Shown here one piece after another: positions 6,255-9,474 of a stretch of DNA of 9,474 nt. Numbering within the stretch: the stretch's first letter is position 1; the number at the start of each line of letters is the position of its first letter. The notes below the pieces were generated by a model, which did no database searches, had not been told where the DNA came from, and was given only the letters and a program-made list of their open reading frames with translations. The position numbers were made by a program, and so were the translations under genes. This DNA comes from Anaerocolumna sp. GTDB lineage: Bacteria; Bacillota; Clostridia; Lachnospirales; Lachnospiraceae. The stretch is from NCBI GenBank assembly GCA_029256035.1, contig JAQSYR010000058.1, positions 1 through 9,474 of the forward strand, written 5' to 3'.

Positions 6255-8504
6255 TTAGTAACTGTTCATAGGATTAAAATCAAACTGTACCATACAGTCC
6301 TTAATTAATTCCATTCCATTCATGACTTCTTCCATATAATTTTTCATCTGAACCAGACCATCATAATCTTTTTTCTTTATATAGATTACATATCGATAGA
6401 TATCATTTGCCCTTGAAAGTTCAGCTGCTGCTGGTCCTATTACAAAGGTGCTTTTTTGTAAAGCATTTTGTTCCACCCATTGTTTTGCAGTATTACCTAT
6501 CTCCATAGCCAAATCCATTGCCTTTTGTTCTGCTTTTGATGCAATTAATATTGCCAGTATGTGGGCTGCTGGTGGATACATAAGCAAATCCCGATAGGCG
6601 ATTTCTTTTTCATAGAAACTTATATAATTGCCTGTACTAGCTGTTGTAATACTATAATGCTCCGGTTGATAGGTCTGGATTACAACTTCACCAGGCAGTT
6701 TGCCCCTACCGGCTCTTCCGGACGCCTGTACCAGTAACTGAAAGGTGCGCTCTGAGGCTCTATAATCTCCGGCATATAAAGATAAATCAGCGGCCAGTAT
6801 CCCTACCAAAGTAACCATAGGGAAGTCATGCCCCTTAACAATCATCTGGGTTCCAACTAATATATCGGCTTCCTGATTTGCAAATGCAGCAAGTATCTTC
6901 TCATGTCCATCTTTATTTTTTGTGGTATCCATGTCCATCCTTAATACTTTTGCCTGAGGAAATTCCTTTTTTACCATCTCTTCTACTTTTTGAGTACCTG
7001 TACCAAAGGCGGCTATGTATTTCGAACCACAGGATGGGCATTTGCCAGGCATGGATTCTTCGTAACCACAATAATGGCAGACTAGATTTCCACTTTTATG
7101 ATAAGTTAATGAAATATCACAATGAGGACACTTCATTACAAAGCCACAACTTCTGCAGGATACAAAACCTGCATACCCTCTTCTATTGATAAACAGCATA
7201 ATTTGCTGATTTTTACTAAGTCGGTCTTCCATTAATTCTCTTAATTTGTTACTAAATATTGTTTTATTTTTATTTTTTAATTCTTCCCTTAAATCTTCAA
7301 TCCAAATCTTTGGCAGGACTGCTTTACCAATTCTTGATGGCAAAGTATATAACTTATATTCCCCATCTAAAGCTTTTTTATAGGACTCTAAAGAGGGAGT
7401 CGCAGAACCTAGGACTACACTTGCTCCAGAAAGGGCAGCCCGCTTAACAGCAACTTCTCTCCCATGATATTTGGGTGGGCTTTCACTTTTATAACTCCCC
7501 TCATGTTCTTCGTCAATAATAATTAAGCCTAGATTGTCAAATGGTGTAAACAAGGCAGACCTAGGACCTATCATAATATCAATATCATTGTTTTTAGCCC
7601 GAAGATACTGATCATACCTTTCTCCCTGAGATAGTCTGGAATTCATAATAGAAATTCTATTCCCAAATCGTTTTATAAACCGCATGACAGTTTGATAGGT
7701 TAAAGCAATTTCAGGAATCAACATGATTACTTGCTTTCCTTCTTTTACCACTTCAGATATAATTTCCATATACACTTCCGTTTTACCACTTCCTGTAACG
7801 CCATGTATCAAATAGGTATTTCGGATTCCAGACTGGTATTCCCCAATAATGTCATTGGCTATGAATCGCTGTTGCTCTGTAAGTTCTAGTATATTTTTCT
7901 GATATTCCTGACTGCTGATTGGATTACGATATAATTTTTCTACATCAGTAGTAACTATACCTAGTTTCTCTAAATCTGCAATGGTAGTTCTTGCAATATT
8001 TAGCTTACCAGTAACAAGTTCAAACTCAAGTTCATCTTGTTGAATTAATTCTTCTAACAAACGGACTCTGGCTTTATTATTCTTTCTCTGAAACTCTGCC
8101 AGATGAACTCTTGCCTCTTCTATGGTTACAATAAGACGTATTGTTTTCTTTTCTTTTGACTTAATCTGCTTTTTAACTGGTATTACTGTCTTTAGTGCAT
8201 CATTCATTGTTGATCCAAAGGTTTCTTTTATCCAATAAGCTAAATGAATTAACTGGCTTTCAATTACCAATGCATCACTTACAATTTCACTAATAGGTTT
8301 AATTTGTTCTATTTTCCATTTTGGTACAGATGAAATATCAACAATATAACCTTTCCGCTGATTATTTCCTTTTCCAAATGGCACAATGGCAAGTGCTCCG
8401 ATAACAGCAGTCTCTAAATACTTTTCTGGAATTGCATACTGGTATGTTTTATCTAAATTTTCATGGGATATATCAATTATAATATCTGCATATTTTTGTT
8501 CCAT
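6255..8504 (-). CDS. priA: Primosomal replication restart helicase PriA
   Basis: DNA-dependent ATPase and 3'-5' helicase that recognises stalled forks and loads the primosome away from oriC. The 749 residues are in the family range. The N-terminal 3'-DNA-binding domain (about 1-105, with GNNQRKGYIVD) is followed by a winged-helix-like linker (about 140-195). The helicase core has Walker A GVTGSGKTE (235-243), LIPEIALT (262-269), GPRSALFTPF (313-322), Walker B DEEH (331-334) and GSATPS (366-371). The zinc-binding insert carries C450, C453, C459, C462, C477, C480, C489 and C492. The second helicase lobe has GTQMIVKGHDFP (551-562) and the arginine-finger motif QASGRAGRG (593-601). The C-terminal domain includes GPAAAELSRANDIYRY. 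All eight zinc cysteines are present. ATG 8504 is preceded by AGGTGAT (8516-8510). It is the first intact gene after the damaged murF, 71 bases downstream. Confidence 0.96.
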   Translation of the reverse strand: MEQKYADIIIDISHENLDKTYQYAIPEKYLETAVIGALAIVPFGKGNNQRKGYIVDISSVPKWKIEQIKPISEIVSDALVIESQLIHLAYWIKETFGSTMNDALKTVIPVKKQIKSKEKKTIRLIVTIEEARVHLAEFQRKNNKARVRLLEELIQQDELEFELVTGKLNIARTTIADLEKLGIVTTDVEKLYRNPISSQEYQKNILELTEQQRFIANDIIGEYQSGIRNTYLIHGVTGSGKTEVYMEIISEVVKEGKQVIMLIPEIALTYQTVMRFIKRFGNRISIMNSRLSQGERYDQYLRAKNNDIDIMIGPRSALFTPFDNLGLIIIDEEHEGSYKSESPPKYHGREVAVKRAALSGASVVLGSATPSLESYKKALDGEYKLYTLPSRIGKAVLPKIWIEDLREELKNKNKTIFSNKLRELMEDRLSKNQQIMLFINRRGYAGFVSCRSCGFVMKCPHCDISLTYHKSGNLVCHYCGYEESMPGKCPSCGSKYIAAFGTGTQKVEEMVKKEFPQAKVLRMDMDTTKNKDGHEKILAAFANQEADILVGTQMIVKGHDFPMVTLVGILAADLSLYAGDYRASERTFQLLVQASGRAGRGKLPGEVVIQTYQPEHYSITTASTGNYISFYEKEIAYRDLLMYPPAAHILAILIASKAEQKAMDLAMEIGNTAKQWVEQNALQKSTFVIGPAAAELSRANDIYRYVIYIKKKDYDGLVQMKNYMEEVMNGMELIKDCMVQFDFNPMNSY

Positions 8505-8546
8505 ACCGTATCACCTGCCCTTATTTCTATTATATAACTATACTCT

Positions 8547-8580
8547 CATTATTTATCTATAATTACATTATTTATCTATA
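8547..8580. repeat. Two 15-bp direct repeats between murF and priA
   Basis: The plus strand carries cattatttatctata at 8547-8561 and again, identically, at 8566-8580, separated by the four bases atta (19-bp period). The second copy covers the murF stop codon; the other lies in the gap before priA. The segment is almost pure A/T, so a small slippage duplication is the simplest explanation. No hairpin-forming dyad or T-tract terminator was found here. Confidence 0.85.
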
Positions 8581-9474
8581 TTTCATTTAGTAAAGCTTTA
8601 ACGATTTCATCTGTTCGCATTGATCTTGAGCCTTTGATTAAAACACCATCTCCAGCTTTTAAATTATTTTCTAAATACCCAATAGCTTCCTCATTATTGG
8701 TAAAAGAATGGGTCGTAATATTGGATTCTTTCTCTTGTATCCCCTTTGCTATGGCTGCCGCTTCCTTACCTATGGTAATGACTTCATCCACTTTATAATC
8801 AGCTATATATTCTCCAACTTCATAATGGCATTTATAAGAAATTTCACCTAATTCCAATACATCCCATAATGTGATGCAACCGCCAGAGCAGCAAGGGCAT
8901 TGGATACATTATGAATTCCTAAGACCTGCAATACAATTTCTTCACCGTCATCTTTACTATTTCTAAGTGTAAAATAGGTTTTTCCTTCAAAGGTTCTAAT
9001 ATTTTCAGCTCTATAATCACACTCAGGATTTGTGCCAAATGATGCAACCTCTGCTTCCATTAATTTAACCAAAGTTGCTTCTGATACATCAATTTTAGCA
9101 AAAGAATGTGAATTTTTTATGTCCATGGTATCAGGTTCCTTAGGTCTGTTAACTAAAGTTCCATGAAACTCTTTTGCAGCAGTCTTTATTGCATTTAATA
9201 ATACATCATTACCATTAACAAATAAAATAGAATCTTTTTGAAAGGAATTAATTATATTTAATTTTTCTTTTCTTATATTTTCCTGTGTTTTTAACTGTCC
9301 AATATGAGAAACACCAATATTTGTCATTACCGCAACTTCCGGTTTCGCTATTGGTGTCAGTTTCGCCATCTCACCAACTTCACTCATTCCCATTTCAATC
9401 ACTGCAATCTCATGAGAAGAATCAATGCGAAACATCATTAATGGTAAGCCAACCTGACTGTTCATATTACCTTC
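8576..9474 (-). pseudogene. murF: UDP-MurNAc-tripeptide--D-Ala-D-Ala ligase MurF, partial and interrupted by a frameshifting internal deletion
   Basis: MurF adds D-Ala-D-Ala to UDP-MurNAc-tripeptide in the cytosol, the last soluble step of the peptidoglycan precursor. The gene enters from beyond 9474, so the N-terminal domain and ATP P-loop are outside the window. The upstream fragment (9474-8848, 208 residues) reads EGNMNSQVGLP, VIEMGMSEVGEMAKL, MTNIGVSHIGQL and GIHNVSNALAALAVASHYGM, all standard central-domain motifs, and then hits a stop four codons later. The downstream fragment is open from about 8863 and ends at 8576 in another frame. It reads GDVLELGE, CHYEVGEYI, DEVITIGKEA and GVLIKGSRSM, the C-terminal domain. 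Roughly 60 residues are missing between them, including the expected GMR segment and the DxYNAxP motif. The first fragment also seems to carry about 35-40 extra residues after LLNAIK. A TTG at 8857 could start the second fragment, but no ribosome binding site supports it. As read, it cannot make an active enzyme. Confidence 0.88.
8859..8868 (-). other. Deletion junction inside murF
   Basis: The minus strand reads TTATGGGATG from 8868 to 8859. In the upstream frame this gives the end of SHYGM; in the downstream frame the GAT begins GDVLELGE, with TGG standing where a Gly codon (GGN) is expected. The break therefore lies within or beside the GGGATG. These bases could belong to both sides as a microhomology, but the lost sequence is not visible, so this is not provable here. 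Confidence 0.7.

Noticed and set aside
6878..7447. Plus-strand open frames at 6878-7189 and 7259-7447
   Set aside because: Both lie antisense within priA, whose zinc cysteines and helicase motifs are continuous across the region.
7630..7660. PriA has Asn (IMNSRLS) where many homologues have His before SxLS
   Set aside because: I recall Asn at this position in some clostridial PriA proteins and all core helicase motifs are intact, so it is probably normal variation.
8529..8534. TATAAT on the minus strand 24 bases before the priA start, as a possible promoter
   Set aside because: A perfect -10 hexamer is expected by chance in this A/T-rich gap; I found no acceptable -35 element at 16-18 bases and no extended -10 TG. 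A promoter here is possible but unsupported.
8576..8857. Downstream murF part as an independent small gene starting at TTG 8857
   Set aside because: The sequence is the ordinary MurF C-terminal domain, the in-frame homology extends upstream of the TTG (GDV before LELGE), and there is no ribosome binding site.

Overview
The window is one uninterrupted gene cluster in which every supported gene lies on the minus strand, so transcription runs from high to low coordinates. The AT-rich, A/T-ending codon use, strong AGGAGG-type ribosome binding sites and the gene set (priA, def, fmt, yugP-type peptidase, rsmB, rlmN, PP2C phosphatase, PASTA-type kinase) point to a low-GC Firmicute. A Clostridia/Lachnospiraceae relative of the Clostridium phytofermentans kind is my best guess, made from memory of gene order and protein style and not from a search.

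In transcription order: a broken murF (9474-8576, entering from outside the window); a 71-base gap holding a 15-bp direct repeat; priA (replication restart helicase); def and fmt (removal and addition of the formyl group of initiator Met); a membrane zinc metallopeptidase of the YugP family; rsmB (16S rRNA m5C methyltransferase); rlmN (23S rRNA m2A methyltransferase); stp/prpC (PP2C phosphatase); and prkC (Ser/Thr kinase, leaving the window at position 1). Gaps are 16 to 73 bases and I see no intrinsic terminator, so this looks like one operon or a few overlapping transcripts. The shared theme is translation (formyl-Met handling, rRNA methylation) joined to a kinase/phosphatase pair that in Firmicutes senses cell-wall fragments. 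No mobile element, CRISPR array, tRNA or rRNA gene was seen.

The main anomaly is that two genes carry internal frameshifting deletions while their neighbours look intact. rlmN runs normally to about residue 302, then lacks roughly 34 codons that should hold the second catalytic cysteine. A remnant of its native ending (GQVYSKEA-stop) survives in another frame, just before the stp ribosome binding site. murF lacks roughly 60 codons of the hinge and C-terminal domain, with the downstream part also out of frame. Both deletions have a length of 1 modulo 3. Because murF is normally essential, an assembly or sequence-construction artefact must be weighed against real gene decay with a second copy elsewhere. 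I found no convincing previously undescribed system; the rest is an ordinary housekeeping cluster.
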